Origin: an uncultured Sutterella sp. | Lineage (GTDB): Bacteria > Pseudomonadota > Gammaproteobacteria > Burkholderiales > Burkholderiaceae_F | DNA length: 64,000 nucleotides | Assembly (NCBI GenBank): GCA_958347955.1 | Contig: CATVXH010000004.1 | Coordinates: 49,525-113,524, forward strand | Reading direction: 5' to 3' | Part shown: positions 1-9,717 of the stretch, one piece after another | How the letters are laid out: each line of letters begins with the position of its first letter | Numbering within the stretch: the first letter of the stretch is position 1 | The notes under the pieces: model-generated | The model's database searches: none | Told to the model about the DNA's origin: nothing | Seen by the model: only the letters and a program-made list of their open reading frames with translations | Translations under genes and position numbers: made by a program

Positions 1-208
1 TCACGCTGGAAGTGTTTGTACCGCTGGCTACACCGAAACTGCTGTCATTCTCGTGTGTTGAACCTTCCACAGAATTTTTAACATCGACCGACTCATGGGT
101 GTAGAGAAGTCCGGTATCGACAGTTCCGTAAATTTCCACCGTTGCCGCATGAGCGGTCCCTATTGCTAACAGCAGAGCAGCCGTAAGAGAAGAAAGATGT
201 AGTTTCAT
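1..208 (-). CDS. Gram-negative trimeric porin, N-terminal part (cut by window edge)
   Basis: Outer-membrane diffusion pore. The reverse strand gives an ATG at 208 preceded by the ribosome-binding site GAGGAAATT. It opens with a signal peptide (MKLHLSSLTAALLLAIGTAHA, cleaved after AHA), and the mature protein begins ATVEIYGTVDTGLLY, the usual first beta strand of betaproteobacterial porins. About 69 residues are visible; the rest lies before base 1, so pore specificity cannot be judged. A Fur-box-like sequence sits just upstream of the ribosome-binding site, suggesting iron-responsive expression. The neighbouring amidohydrolase is divergent. The family call rests on the signal peptide and first strand only. 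Confidence 0.82.
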   Translation of the reverse strand, partial: MKLHLSSLTAALLLAIGTAHAATVEIYGTVDTGLLYTHESVDVKNSVEGSTHENDSSFGVASGTNTSSV

Positions 209-220
209 AATTTCCTCATT

Positions 221-239
221 GAAAATGAAAATTATTCTC
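221..239 (-). promoter_or_regulatory. Candidate Fur box upstream of the porin gene
   Basis: The 19 bases GAAAATGAAAATTATTCTC match the classical Fur consensus GATAATGATAATCATTATC at 15 of 19 positions. The site ends about 10 bases before the porin start codon's ribosome-binding site, so bound Fur could block transcription. The assignment is by eye. Confidence 0.55.
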
Positions 240-417
240 AATATAAAACGATCATCTGAATAAATCAAGAGCCTGAATAGTTGTTTTTGTTCATAGAGAA
301 AACACTTTTGAGAACGATTTTTTTTGAGATGACGATAAAAATATGATGGAGAACAAAAGGTTAAGTTTCGTTCTCGCTTATGATGAGACGAAGAAATTCT
401 GAGAAAGGAGCTTTTTT

Positions 418-1827
418 ATGTACGATCTCATTATCAAAAACGGGCGGGTAATCGATCCGATAAATCATATTGATGCCGTGATGGATATCGCTATTGAAAA
501 TGGCACAATCGCTGAAACTGCACAAGAGATTGGTTCTGAAAGCAAAGAAATACTTGATGCGACCGGCAAAATCGTGATGCCGGGCATTATTGATATGCAT
601 ACCCATATGCGCACGCTTTTCGGTCATCCGCATGCTCAGCGCATGGTGGCATTGGCCGGTGTGACGACAGCTTTGGATATGGCAGGTCCCTTGGATGACA
701 TTTTGAAGTCAATTCCCGGCAGTGGCGCAGGCGTTAATATCGCTGTTTTAGAGGCCGCCCAAGCCGGCGTCACACTCTCATCGGGCAGACCCGAGAAAGC
801 TGAACGCGAAGCCTTTATCAAAAGAATTCTTGAGCACGGCGGTATAGGCATAAAGCTTTTGGGCGGTCACTATCCGATGGATTTGGACATCAGCGCGGCC
901 TTTATTGAAGATGCGGCTGCACAGAACGCTTGGGTGGCTTGGCACGTCGGCAACACGGAGCACGGTTCGAATATTTTAGGCTTGGAAGATGCCGTCAAAG
1001 CGACAAACGGTCATTTCCTGCATATCGCTCACGTTAACAGTTACTGTCGCGCTCAGGTGCGAAATGAGTTGGATGAGGCCCTGGAAGCTGTCGATCTTTT
1101 GAAAGCCAATCCCCATATTTTCTCTGAATCCTACCTCTCCGCATTAAACGGCACGCGTCTGACGATTGAAAATGGACGCCCCGTGAGCAAAGTCACAGAA
1201 ACCTGCTTAAAGAAAGTCGGTTGCACGCCCGATGAGGAGGGGATGCGAAAAGCTATTCTCACGGGTCGGGTTGGCGTGCTCTGCGATGATGGCCGGATCG
1301 GTAAACTCATTAACGGTCAAGAGGGATTGGATTACTGGTTAAGTAAGAAAACGGTGACCTCAGGTTCATTCGCTGTCAACCCTGCGATCAGCCGCTTTAT
1401 TTTGGCTCAGGCCAAGCGAAAAGACGGCTCCTTTGTGGTCGACAGTTTCTCAACCGATGGCGGTACCTATCCGCGCAATGTGATTGTGGAAAACGGGTTA
1501 TGCCTGGTGCAGTTTGGCGCCATTACCTTAAATGAATTTGTTATCAAAGCCAGTCTGAATGGAGCCAAAGCATTAGGCTTGCCGAGAAAAGGTCATTTAA
1601 GTGTGGGGGCAGACGCCGATATTTCTGTGCTCGATTATGATCGAAAGATTGCCTACGCGACTGTGGTTGACGGCAAAGTCATTATGAAAGATGGCGAACT
1701 TTTGGGTAAAGGAACCACCATCATTTGTGATGAACGCGGTCAGTCTTATTTGAAAGATCTTGGCATCCGCGCCTATGTGAAAGAACCCTTGGTGGCCGAA
1801 AGCGTCAAGAATCGTTTTGTTCCGTAA
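418..1827 (+). CDS. Amidohydrolase-family metal-dependent hydrolase
   Basis: Predicted cytoplasmic metallo-hydrolase of the amidohydrolase superfamily (dihydroorotase/hydantoinase/N-acyl-amino-acid deacylase type), 469 residues. It starts with the small beta domain (MYDLIIKNGRVIDP) followed by PGIIDMHTHM, whose HTH is the first metal-binding motif. Later candidate ligands are the Lys in GIKLLGGH, His in AWHVGNTEHGS, His in LHIAHVNSY and the Asp pair in VLCDDGRIG. The C-terminus returns to the typical GADADISVLDYDRKI beta domain. The ATG has a good AGGAG site eight bases upstream. It is a single-gene unit with a terminator behind it. The substrate cannot be read from sequence. Confidence 0.8.
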   Translation: MYDLIIKNGRVIDPINHIDAVMDIAIENGTIAETAQEIGSESKEILDATGKIVMPGIIDMHTHMRTLFGHPHAQRMVALAGVTTALDMAGPLDDILKSIPGSGAGVNIAVLEAAQAGVTLSSGRPEKAEREAFIKRILEHGGIGIKLLGGHYPMDLDISAAFIEDAAAQNAWVAWHVGNTEHGSNILGLEDAVKATNGHFLHIAHVNSYCRAQVRNELDEALEAVDLLKANPHIFSESYLSALNGTRLTIENGRPVSKVTETCLKKVGCTPDEEGMRKAILTGRVGVLCDDGRIGKLINGQEGLDYWLSKKTVTSGSFAVNPAISRFILAQAKRKDGSFVVDSFSTDGGTYPRNVIVENGLCLVQFGAITLNEFVIKASLNGAKALGLPRKGHLSVGADADISVLDYDRKIAYATVVDGKVIMKDGELLGKGTTIICDERGQSYLKDLGIRAYVKEPLVAESVKNRFVP

Positions 1828-1848
1828 CAATGTAGCGTCTCGCTTTAT

Positions 1849-1887
1849 GGGCAGTGTTCGGACGCTCCGGCACTGCCTCGTTTTATT
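1849..1887 (+). terminator. Rho-independent terminator after the amidohydrolase gene
   Basis: A stem of GGCAGTG with CACTGCC around a 14-base loop, followed by CGTTTTATTTG. Confidence 0.75.
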
Positions 1888-2030
1888 TGTGCTGGTTAAC
1901 TTATTGATTTATATTGATTTAATTTCTTGAAACGAAAAGTAATTAGTAGAAAATTTCTTTAAGGTAAGAAAAGTCACTCTGCTAAAATAGCCTGCAGACT
2001 TGAAAATAAAATTATTTCATCGAATAAACA

Positions 2031-3398
2031 ATGGCAGAAGAAAACTCTACAGATAGTGTCCGTTTGCCCCCGCATTCAACAGAGGCTGAACAGGGGTTGC
2101 TCGGCAGCCTTTTAATTGACAATCGCGTTTTTGACATGGTCAATGACGTGGTTTCTCCGGAAGATTTTTATCGGGGAGATCATCGCAGAATATACGAGCA
2201 CATTACTCAATTGATCAGTCAAGGCAGGCCCGCCGACGTTTTGACTGTTCACGACTCAATGGCTTCGGTGGGGCTCGGGCAAGAAGGCACCAAAAGCTTT
2301 TTGAATTCACTGGCAATGAATACGCCTAATTCAGCCAACGCCCGCCGTTACGCTGAAATTGTCCGGGATCGCAGTATTCTCAGAAATCTTGTCAATGTCG
2401 GTTCCCAAATTGTTGATTCCGCTCTTGATACCAAGGGGATGGAAACAAAGGACATTTTGGATCGCGCCGAGAGCTCGATTTTTAAGATCAGCGAAGACGC
2501 GCAAGTGTCGGGCGCCGGTTTAAAGCCGGTCAAAGGCGCATTGTCAGCGGTGTCAGAACAAATCACAAAACTCTATAACTCCAAGAGTCAAAATCCGGTG
2601 ACGGGAGTGCCCACGGGTTTCATTGATTTGGATCGCCTCACCAAGGGAATGCATCCTGGAGAACTCATTGTGGTGGCCGGACGTCCAGCCATGGGTAAAA
2701 CAACATTCGCCATGAATATTGCTGAGTTTGTCGCCATGCGCGCCTCGATGCCCGTGGCCATTTTTTCTATGGAAATGCCGGCGGAACAATTGGCGATGCG
2801 TCTGATCAGTTCTTACCAACGTATTCGTTTGGAACACTTGAGAAACGGTCGTTTGGAAGGTGATGAGTTTCAGAAGATGAGTGCGGCGGTAACGGATTTA
2901 AGCAATTCGAAGAATATTTTTATTGATGATTCTTCGGGTTTGACCATTTCCGATTTGCGCTCGCGCGCACGACGTCTGTCACGTGAAGTGAAGCAGTTGG
3001 GGTTGATCGTAGTGGACTACATCCAACTCATGTCAGGCGACGGCCGCGGTGAAAACCGAGCTCAGGAAATTTCCGATATTTCTCGTGGTTTAAAACTTTT
3101 GGCTAAGGAACTGAACTGTCCGATTATCGGTTTGTCGCAGTTAAACCGTTCTTTGGAACAACGACCGGATAAACGTCCGATGATGAGTGACTTGAGAGAA
3201 TCGGGCTCCATCGAACAGGACGCGGACGTCATTATTTTCCTTTACCGTGATGTGGTGTACAACCAAGATTTGAAAGACACAGATCAGGAACGTGATGCGG
3301 AGGCCATTATTCGCAAACAGCGCAATGGTCCGACCGGAACCGTCGAGCTCACTTTCTTTGGGGAATACACGCAATTTAAGAATAGAGCGAGGGTTTAA
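2031..3398 (+). CDS. dnaB: Replicative DNA helicase DnaB
   Basis: Hexameric 5'-3' helicase that unwinds DNA at the replication fork and binds primase. At 455 residues it has the normal length. The N-terminal primase-interaction domain opens with LPPHSTEAEQGLLGSLLID. A linker leads to the RecA-like ATPase domain, with Walker A GRPAMGKTTFAMNIAE near residue 220 and Walker B LIVVDYIQLMSG. The conserved tail KQRNGPTGTVEL is present. The gene often follows rplI in proteobacteria; here it follows an unrelated amidohydrolase and lacks a strong Shine-Dalgarno. A membrane protein gene follows after three bases, suggesting co-transcription. No intein or insertion is visible. Confidence 0.97.
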   Translation: MAEENSTDSVRLPPHSTEAEQGLLGSLLIDNRVFDMVNDVVSPEDFYRGDHRRIYEHITQLISQGRPADVLTVHDSMASVGLGQEGTKSFLNSLAMNTPNSANARRYAEIVRDRSILRNLVNVGSQIVDSALDTKGMETKDILDRAESSIFKISEDAQVSGAGLKPVKGALSAVSEQITKLYNSKSQNPVTGVPTGFIDLDRLTKGMHPGELIVVAGRPAMGKTTFAMNIAEFVAMRASMPVAIFSMEMPAEQLAMRLISSYQRIRLEHLRNGRLEGDEFQKMSAAVTDLSNSKNIFIDDSSGLTISDLRSRARRLSREVKQLGLIVVDYIQLMSGDGRGENRAQEISDISRGLKLLAKELNCPIIGLSQLNRSLEQRPDKRPMMSDLRESGSIEQDADVIIFLYRDVVYNQDLKDTDQERDAEAIIRKQRNGPTGTVELTFFGEYTQFKNRARV

Positions 3399-3401
3399 TC
3401 A

Positions 3402-3893
3402 ATGGATGTTTTAATTACCTACGGCGTCTACGCTTGCGCGTTTATATTGATTCTTGTCGGTTTGGCCGGCACAATCATTCCGGCTCTGCCGGGTATCCCC
3501 ATGATTTTCGCGGGCGCTTGGTTAATCGCCTATATGGAAGACTACATGTATTTCGGTTGGGGAACCTTAATTGCTTTGGGTGTCCTCACTGTGATCTCCA
3601 TCATCATTGATTGGGTCAGTCAAAGCATGGGGGCGCAAAAAGCCGGAGCGACAAAATTGGGTCTTACCGGGGCGTTTTTAGGGACAATCGTCGGTATTCC
3701 ATTCGGTTTGGTCGGTATCTTTCTTTTTCCGGTGATCGGCGCCTTTGTCGGTGAAATGATTGGTCACCGTGATATGAGAAAGGCGGGCAAGGTGAGCTGG
3801 GCGACCTGGATCGGCATGATCGCGGGCATCGCCGCAAAGCTTGCCATCGCTTTTATCATGATCGGGATTATGTGTGTGATGCGTTTCGTATAG
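3402..3893 (+). CDS. DUF456 family membrane protein
   Basis: Small integral membrane protein of 163 residues with about four hydrophobic segments (residues 5-25, 27-50, 55-75 and a paired glycine-rich hairpin from 95 to 160). The glycine/proline signature GLAGTIIPALPGIPMIFAGA is characteristic of DUF456, a family of unknown function found in many proteobacteria. It lies three bases after dnaB and shares its transcript. A strong hairpin terminator follows. Confidence 0.8.
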   Translation: MDVLITYGVYACAFILILVGLAGTIIPALPGIPMIFAGAWLIAYMEDYMYFGWGTLIALGVLTVISIIIDWVSQSMGAQKAGATKLGLTGAFLGTIVGIPFGLVGIFLFPVIGAFVGEMIGHRDMRKAGKVSWATWIGMIAGIAAKLAIAFIMIGIMCVMRFV

Positions 3894-3925
3894 AAACTTC
3901 TCGCTAACCACAAATCTTTATGCCG

Positions 3926-3953
3926 ATGCGCCCTCAATTGGGCGCATTTTTAA
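3926..3953. terminator. Hairpin terminator between DUF456 gene and recD
   Basis: ATGCGCCC pairs with GGGCGCAT around a six-base loop, then TTTTTAATT on the plus strand. The recD stop codon lies at its edge. The plus-strand T-run is the clear one; use by the reverse strand is uncertain. Confidence 0.85.
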
Positions 3954-5788
3954 TTATTCGCCAGTCGATCAGCCAGGCCGCTTGCGCGCTCGGTTTTTTG
4001 AAGAACAGATCTTTCTATACTCTGCTTTGTTCCGAACACCAGAGCTTCTTTTTGAGCGCGTGTGACACCGGTGTAAAAAAGTTCACGGGTGGCCAGAGGA
4101 TTGTCATCATTGTTAGGTAATAGCACCGCCACGTGTTCAAACTGTGACCCTTGGGACTGATGGATTGTCATGACAAATGCGGTATCGTTTTCAGGCAAAA
4201 GACCCACAGGGATGCGTTTTTCACGATCGCCGATATAAAGATCAAATCGTTCCGGATCTTCGGCTTGTGGAATGACTATGCCCACATCGCCGTTATACAC
4301 ATCCAGAGTCGGCGTATTTTTTCGGATAATGATGAGCCTGCCTGGGTAAAAAAGTGCAGACTCGTTTGCTCCCACGTGTTCCTTAATGAGTCTTTCTATA
4401 ACCTGATTGACGGCGTTAACTCCATTGGGGCCCACTCGTTGAGCGGCAAGCACTCTGAATCGCTCAACTTCCGCCCAAACCTTTTTTAATAAATCGCTGT
4501 TCTCAAATAAGGTTTTTGTGCTCTCGCGGTACAGATCCAATGCCTTGAGGTAGCGCCTCAGATGGGGTTGGAGCCACTTTATCAACATTGGATCGACATA
4601 TTGATTTTTGCGATAAATACGAATGCCCACGGCATCCTTGCCTTCTTTAGCATTATTAAAGCGTTTGATAAAGGCATCGACGTCAAAGGGGGCTTGGGCG
4701 TTTTTAATAGCTTGCGCAAGCATGCCGACGTTAGAGTCGCTTGTGAAGCGATGGCTTACGGTGAGCTCGGCGACATTTTCCCTGAGCACTCCGGTTTCCG
4801 AGGTGAAGTCTGCTAAAACCGAACCGGGACCCACGGCGGACAATTGGTACTTATCTCCCAAAAGAATTAAACGGGTTCGTTCGCTGTCAATGACAGTTAG
4901 AAGGCGCTTGGCCAAACGTAAGTCAATCATCGAGGCTTCATCGATAATCATGACATCCGCGTCTATTGGGTGAGATTTGCTGGGCGTCATGGCTTTGGCG
5001 TCTTTGCTCAAAAGCCATTTGTGGATTGTCTGCGCGGGTAACGTTCCGTTTTCAATACGATTCATCACCAAAGGAAAGTATTCAGAAAACCGTTTGCATG
5101 AGCCGATCAATGACTGCATGATGCGACTGGTGGCTTTTCCGGTCGGCGCGGCAAGCGCGATTTTTAGATCGGGTTTGTCAATGAGTAGGCACTCCAATAA
5201 TTTGGCCACTACCGTTGTTTTCCCGGTGCCGGGGCCGCCCGTGATGATAAAAAAGTGTTTTTGCAATGCTTGTGCTACAGCGTTTTGCTGTTCGAAACGC
5301 GAAGTCTCATTCGTGCCGCTGCTTTCTCCGTATTGCATACTGTTAAAGCGCTCAAGCATTGCCTTGACAGGGGCGCTCAGAGGGCGAGATTTGTAACCGG
5401 CAAGGGATAAGATTTTAGCGGCGACATCGCGTTCTTCGACAAAATGGCGCTGCATGTAAATGCGAGTCACATCGCGGGATCGATCAAGGACAAACGCCGC
5501 GGTAGGATCGACCGCCTCGTTTAGACTGTCAGGCTTTTCTGCCATTAGATGCTTTTGCAGGAGCTCGGCGATAGCCTCATCGGTGCAAACCGGTTTTTCC
5601 GAAACGTTCCACTGAACACACACGCTGCCTTTTTCATCACTTTGTGCCAATGCGTCTGTCAAATCGAATAGATAGCTTGGAACAGGGGCATTGCTTCCAT
5701 CGGATCGGGATAAAGTATTCCAAAGTGCCGTTCCTAGTGAGCGGTAAGCGAGCTCGGCCGTTGTCAGTTCTTTTTGAGTGTCAGTCAT
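3950..5788 (-). CDS. recD: Exodeoxyribonuclease V alpha subunit RecD
   Basis: The fast 5'-3' helicase subunit of RecBCD, which processes double-strand breaks for recombination and degrades foreign linear DNA. At 612 residues it is close to the usual length. Walker A is ITGGPGTGKTTVVAKLL near residue 183, the DEAS box is MIIDEASMIDL, motif V is VMTIHQSQGSQFEHV and motif VI is LFYTGVTRAQKEA. The N-terminal RecB-contact domain is present. It is the last gene of the WYL-recC-recB-phosphatase-recD operon, nine bases after the phosphatase gene. All ATPase motifs look intact. Confidence 0.96.
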   Translation of the reverse strand: MTDTQKELTTAELAYRSLGTALWNTLSRSDGSNAPVPSYLFDLTDALAQSDEKGSVCVQWNVSEKPVCTDEAIAELLQKHLMAEKPDSLNEAVDPTAAFVLDRSRDVTRIYMQRHFVEERDVAAKILSLAGYKSRPLSAPVKAMLERFNSMQYGESSGTNETSRFEQQNAVAQALQKHFFIITGGPGTGKTTVVAKLLECLLIDKPDLKIALAAPTGKATSRIMQSLIGSCKRFSEYFPLVMNRIENGTLPAQTIHKWLLSKDAKAMTPSKSHPIDADVMIIDEASMIDLRLAKRLLTVIDSERTRLILLGDKYQLSAVGPGSVLADFTSETGVLRENVAELTVSHRFTSDSNVGMLAQAIKNAQAPFDVDAFIKRFNNAKEGKDAVGIRIYRKNQYVDPMLIKWLQPHLRRYLKALDLYRESTKTLFENSDLLKKVWAEVERFRVLAAQRVGPNGVNAVNQVIERLIKEHVGANESALFYPGRLIIIRKNTPTLDVYNGDVGIVIPQAEDPERFDLYIGDREKRIPVGLLPENDTAFVMTIHQSQGSQFEHVAVLLPNNDDNPLATRELFYTGVTRAQKEALVFGTKQSIERSVLQKTERASGLADRLANN

Positions 5789-5797
5789 GTCGCTTCC

Positions 5798-6250
5798 TTA
5801 TGAAAAGTGGTTACCTGCGATGTCCATGCAAGTGATGCCGTTTTCGCACCACATGGCGACAGCCGTATCACGGTCGTCAACCGCAAAGATGACTTCATAG
5901 AAAGGTTCAATGAGCTCTTTGTACATTTTGATTTTGTATTCCGGATCACTCAGGTGAGGGTAACTGCTCAGTATCAATTGATCATAATGGATGCGGTTTT
6001 TGGTGAGCCATTCTTCAGTGAGCGCTTTAAAACGAATGGGGCGGGCTGACAACAAGATCACCTTAACGCCTTTTTCTTCGGCCATATCGATAAGCTCTTT
6101 CGTGGCGGCAATGACCGAGTCAAAAATACAGGCTGAGTGAAATTCATCCCTACGTTTAGGGCGCTCGCGCATGAAGTGCACACGATGTTCACAGTTGCAC
6201 AGAGTTCCGTCCAAATCAAAAATAATAGCTTGAGGTTTTCTTCTGATCAT
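5798..6250 (-). CDS. HAD-family phosphatase resembling the polynucleotide-kinase 3'-phosphatase domain
   Basis: A 150-residue HAD hydrolase. Motif I is IIFDLDGTLCNCEHRVHF with nucleophile Asp12 and general acid Asp14. The DGTL followed seven residues later by HR is typical of the phosphatase half of T4 polynucleotide kinase/Pnkp, which removes 3'-phosphates from DNA or RNA ends. Motif II is VILLSARPIRFK and the acidic motif IV is FAVDDRDTAVAMWCENG. There is no kinase domain. It sits between recB and recD with short gaps (20 and 9 bases), so it is co-transcribed with the break-repair nuclease. Cleaning blocked 3' ends before RecBCD loading is a reasonable inference. A nucleotide phosphatase role is the alternative. 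Confidence 0.75.
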   Translation of the reverse strand: MIRRKPQAIIFDLDGTLCNCEHRVHFMRERPKRRDEFHSACIFDSVIAATKELIDMAEEKGVKVILLSARPIRFKALTEEWLTKNRIHYDQLILSSYPHLSDPEYKIKMYKELIEPFYEVIFAVDDRDTAVAMWCENGITCMDIAGNHFS

Positions 6251-6270
6251 GATTAAAAAAGTCCTTCTTG

Positions 6271-9200
6271 TTAGCTTTGGGCGGCATAAGCTGTTACGGC
6301 ACCTTCGTGATATCCTTGTTCAAAGAACTCATCAAGGCAGGCAATGAGAGCTGGGGAGACACGTGCTGCGAAAACACCGTAGGGATTTTCATCGTCGCGG
6401 CGTATGCCGCGGATAAATGCATAAATAACTCCCGCAATTTTTTCGTCCGGATTGTCGATGCCGCAAAGGCGCAGATGGCGTCTGAGCGCGACCAGGTAAA
6501 TCAGGTACTGCAGGCTGTAGTGGTGGCGGTTGATCTCTTGGAGAATTCTCTCTTGGGTGAATCCTTCAACGGTTTGTGCAAGTTTTGTGCCTTTCCAGTC
6601 GAGCACAAAATACCGCCCCTCGAATTCAAACGTCAGGTCAATGGCGCCAGTAAGATATCCACGCAACTTAAGATCGTTCTCAATCTCGATGTGATAAATC
6701 GGATCAAAGTGTGAAAGCAATCGACTCAGATTTTTGGCGCTGACTGCCTCTCTGCCTTCTATGGGTGTTCCTATTGAAATCGTAAAACTCATTTCAGGCG
6801 TTTTACGATTCGGTTCTAAGTCGCAAAGCCTTATATCGTTTTCTGTGCCGAATACGGATTTATCCACCAGTTTGGCGCCAAGCACATCTTTCATCAGTCG
6901 GTTGAAAACGGGCAGATAGTCGCTCACTCCATAAGGCAGCAGGTGGTATTGGAATGGAATCATCAGACGAGTGAGATTCTCGTTTAGTTTATTTTCCGCT
7001 TCAGGCACACCCAAGGCCGCTTTTTTGACAAGGAAGAAATCTGTTTTTTCAAAAAGAGAGTGTAGGAAAGTGCCGCTTTCCAGACCCCGTTCGAAATCCA
7101 GGATACTCAATTCTGATGCGTCTTTTTGCGTGCGCTCTTCGACGGCAATGGTGTCTGAAATCGATTCATCACTGTCGCTGTCTTCTTTTTCTTCGATAAG
7201 CGTTTCTTCTTCAGTGGTTTCCACGGCGCCTTTGGCGATAGCTGTGTAACTTGTCGGGAACCATGAAGTAAGAATAGAACCTCCGGGGGCGGCAGAAAGC
7301 GTGTCGTCCGCTTTACTTACGGATTTTTTGCTGCCGACTGTCTGATGCCACGCAAGCGATTTGCATTGATCATCGATGGGGCGAAGTGTGAAACCTTCAA
7401 GATTGTCATTGGCAAAATTTTGAAGAATTTCCTCATACTTCTTCTTTTTGGGTTTAAGCTCACCGGAGAGAATTTGAGCGTAGGCGTTGCCGGCACCTTT
7501 CAATGATTTTCCGCTGTTGTAGTAGCACAAGGGAAGAATCAGACGCTGTGAGGCGCGCGTCATGGCGACGTAGGCGATGCGCAGATTTTCGAGCTCCTCC
7601 TCGTGATAGAGGTTCTTGATAACATTGGCATAAAGTTTGTAAAAGCCGATCGTGAGTTTAATGCGTCCGTTTTCGGTTTCTCTGAAAATTCTTTTTTGGC
7701 TTCTTCCCGGAGTTTTAGGTTCCATCGCATTGGCAAAGAGCAAAAATACCACCGGGAATTCCAGCCCTTTGCTTTTATGAATTGTCATCACGTTGACCAG
7801 ATCGGCATCGCTGTCGAGTCTCAGATGGTATTTTTCATCATCTGACGGTTTTTGAATTTGTTGAGACAGCCACCTTGCAAGTCCCGAAACTCCTTTGAGC
7901 GAGGTTGAGGCATCCTGGAGAATTTCAATTAAATGTTGGTAATTGGCTAGTTTCCTTTCTCCGTCAATGACCGGCAACAGGCGTATTTGTGTGCGGCATT
8001 CCCGCATGATTTTGGTCAAAGCGGCAGATACGCCGCGCCTGGCCCATATTGCCGCGGCTTCTTCGATAAGTTCTCTGGCTTTCAATGCGGCCTTGTCGTC
8101 GGTCCTTTCTTCCGAATCCTTTTCAAAGCCCTCGGGGATGATCGAGTTGATAGTTTCGCCCATCAATCGTGTAGCGCGAGCTTGTCTGAGCGCATTGACA
8201 TTTTGAGGCGATTCGAGCGCTTCGATAATCCGAAGCATTTCTTTGGCTTCTTCTGTACAGAAGACGTTGCTTTCATCTTGAAAGAGGATGCGAATGCCTC
8301 TTTTTGCCAATGCGTTTTTGATTAAATCCACATAGGTTTTGTTACGAACAAGAATCGCAATATCGCCGGGTTTAAGTCGCTCTGTTTCTGACTTATACAC
8401 ATTACCGGACAATAGAGCGGCGACTTCGCTTGCCGTCAACTCAGCCTGTTGAGCCCGGTCTGCTTCGGGAATGAGCTTTGTTTCTGTCTTAGTCCAAATT
8501 TCAAAGGTTGAAAGCGGTTTAAAAGTCTCTTTATCTTTGATCAAAAGCGGCCCTTTGCCGGCGCCTGCGGTGATGGTGCTGTAGCCCATGCCGGAGTCTA
8601 AAAAAGGAGAGGCTGAACGGGTAAAGAAGTGATTAATCGACTCCAGCAGACTGGGGCAGGAGCGAAAATTTTCAGTTAGTTCATTAATTTCTCCGATGTC
8701 TTTTTGAGCGGCAAGATAAGTATTGATATCCGCGTCTCGGAATCGGTAAATGGACTGCTTCGGGTCCCCCACAAAGAAAACCGATTTTGCACGACTGTCC
8801 TGCATGAGGAAAAGACGTCTGAAAATCGCGTACTGGATGGGATCCGTGTCTTGGAACTCATCAATGAGAACACCGTCAAAACGGTTTTGCACCCGACTGA
8901 CGAAAGCTTCGTTTCCGAGTTCTCTGTACATATCGAGAAGCAAATCGTTAAAGGAACGGATGCCTGCGCTGCGCTTTCTGCGTTTTAATTCTTGGGGCGC
9001 CGACTCAATAAAATTTTGCAAAATAGCCCGAAATTGTTTTTCAATTTCGATTTGTTCGGGAGTTTCTTCTTTATTGTGTTTGCCGGTTTTATTATCTACA
9101 TAAAGAAGATCGTCGAAAAGACGGATATCTGCATCGTCAGGTGTGCCGGTAAGCGTCTTAAGGATTTCGTCCCAGGGTTCTTTTTCGAGCAATATACCCT

Positions 9201-9717
9201 TCAGTTCATCATTATCAATCAGTGTCAGCTTTTCACGTAAAAACTCTTCTATGACTTCTTCTCTTAAATCGGTGTCATCACCGATTTCAAAATCAAAGCT
9301 CTCAGAGCTGGAGAACTTATTTTCCTCAAGCATTCTTTGACAGAAGCCGTGAATTGTGAAAATTGAAGCATCATCAAGACGATCAATAGCATCACGCAAC
9401 CCGTTAGGGTCGATTTTGTTGTTACGCCACTTTCTGAGCAGCGCAGAAAGCGTGCTGTCGCACTGTAGTCCTTCGCCAGAGTTGTCCTCTAGGGCTTCTC
9501 GGGCGCGAACTAACAGGTCTCGAACCCGCATTTTCAATTCAGCCGCTGCCGCTTTGGTGAAGGTTACCAAAAGAAGTCTTTCTATCGGAATTTTCTCTTC
9601 AACAATGAGCCTGAGCACAATGTGAATGAGGGAATATGTTTTTCCCGTTCCGGCGCTCGCTTCGATGAGTCTTCGCCCAAGAAGAGGCGAATCAACGATT
9701 TTAAAGACGGATCTCAT
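6271..9717 (-). CDS. recB: Exodeoxyribonuclease V beta subunit RecB
   Basis: 3'-5' helicase and the only nuclease subunit of RecBCD; it also loads RecA. 1148 residues. Walker A is RLIEASAGTGKTYSL near residue 18, motif II is FDGVLIDEFQDTDPIQY, motif V is VMTIHKSKGLEFPVVF and motif VI is LRIAYVAMTRASQRL. The C-terminal nuclease domain keeps the catalytic pattern: His in GTFLHSLFE, Asp in GAIDLTFEF and the D-x-K box as VLDWKGTKLA (E. coli DYKS), then the Q-x3-Y helix in HHYSLQYLIYLVALRRHL. Nuclease activity is therefore expected. Its start overlaps the recC stop by four bases (ATGA), indicating coupled translation. Confidence 0.97.
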   Translation of the reverse strand: MRSVFKIVDSPLLGRRLIEASAGTGKTYSLIHIVLRLIVEEKIPIERLLLVTFTKAAAAELKMRVRDLLVRAREALEDNSGEGLQCDSTLSALLRKWRNNKIDPNGLRDAIDRLDDASIFTIHGFCQRMLEENKFSSSESFDFEIGDDTDLREEVIEEFLREKLTLIDNDELKGILLEKEPWDEILKTLTGTPDDADIRLFDDLLYVDNKTGKHNKEETPEQIEIEKQFRAILQNFIESAPQELKRRKRSAGIRSFNDLLLDMYRELGNEAFVSRVQNRFDGVLIDEFQDTDPIQYAIFRRLFLMQDSRAKSVFFVGDPKQSIYRFRDADINTYLAAQKDIGEINELTENFRSCPSLLESINHFFTRSASPFLDSGMGYSTITAGAGKGPLLIKDKETFKPLSTFEIWTKTETKLIPEADRAQQAELTASEVAALLSGNVYKSETERLKPGDIAILVRNKTYVDLIKNALAKRGIRILFQDESNVFCTEEAKEMLRIIEALESPQNVNALRQARATRLMGETINSIIPEGFEKDSEERTDDKAALKARELIEEAAAIWARRGVSAALTKIMRECRTQIRLLPVIDGERKLANYQHLIEILQDASTSLKGVSGLARWLSQQIQKPSDDEKYHLRLDSDADLVNVMTIHKSKGLEFPVVFLLFANAMEPKTPGRSQKRIFRETENGRIKLTIGFYKLYANVIKNLYHEEELENLRIAYVAMTRASQRLILPLCYYNSGKSLKGAGNAYAQILSGELKPKKKKYEEILQNFANDNLEGFTLRPIDDQCKSLAWHQTVGSKKSVSKADDTLSAAPGGSILTSWFPTSYTAIAKGAVETTEEETLIEEKEDSDSDESISDTIAVEERTQKDASELSILDFERGLESGTFLHSLFEKTDFFLVKKAALGVPEAENKLNENLTRLMIPFQYHLLPYGVSDYLPVFNRLMKDVLGAKLVDKSVFGTENDIRLCDLEPNRKTPEMSFTISIGTPIEGREAVSAKNLSRLLSHFDPIYHIEIENDLKLRGYLTGAIDLTFEFEGRYFVLDWKGTKLAQTVEGFTQERILQEINRHHYSLQYLIYLVALRRHLRLCGIDNPDEKIAGVIYAFIRGIRRDDENPYGVFAARVSPALIACLDEFFEQGYHEGAVTAYAAQS

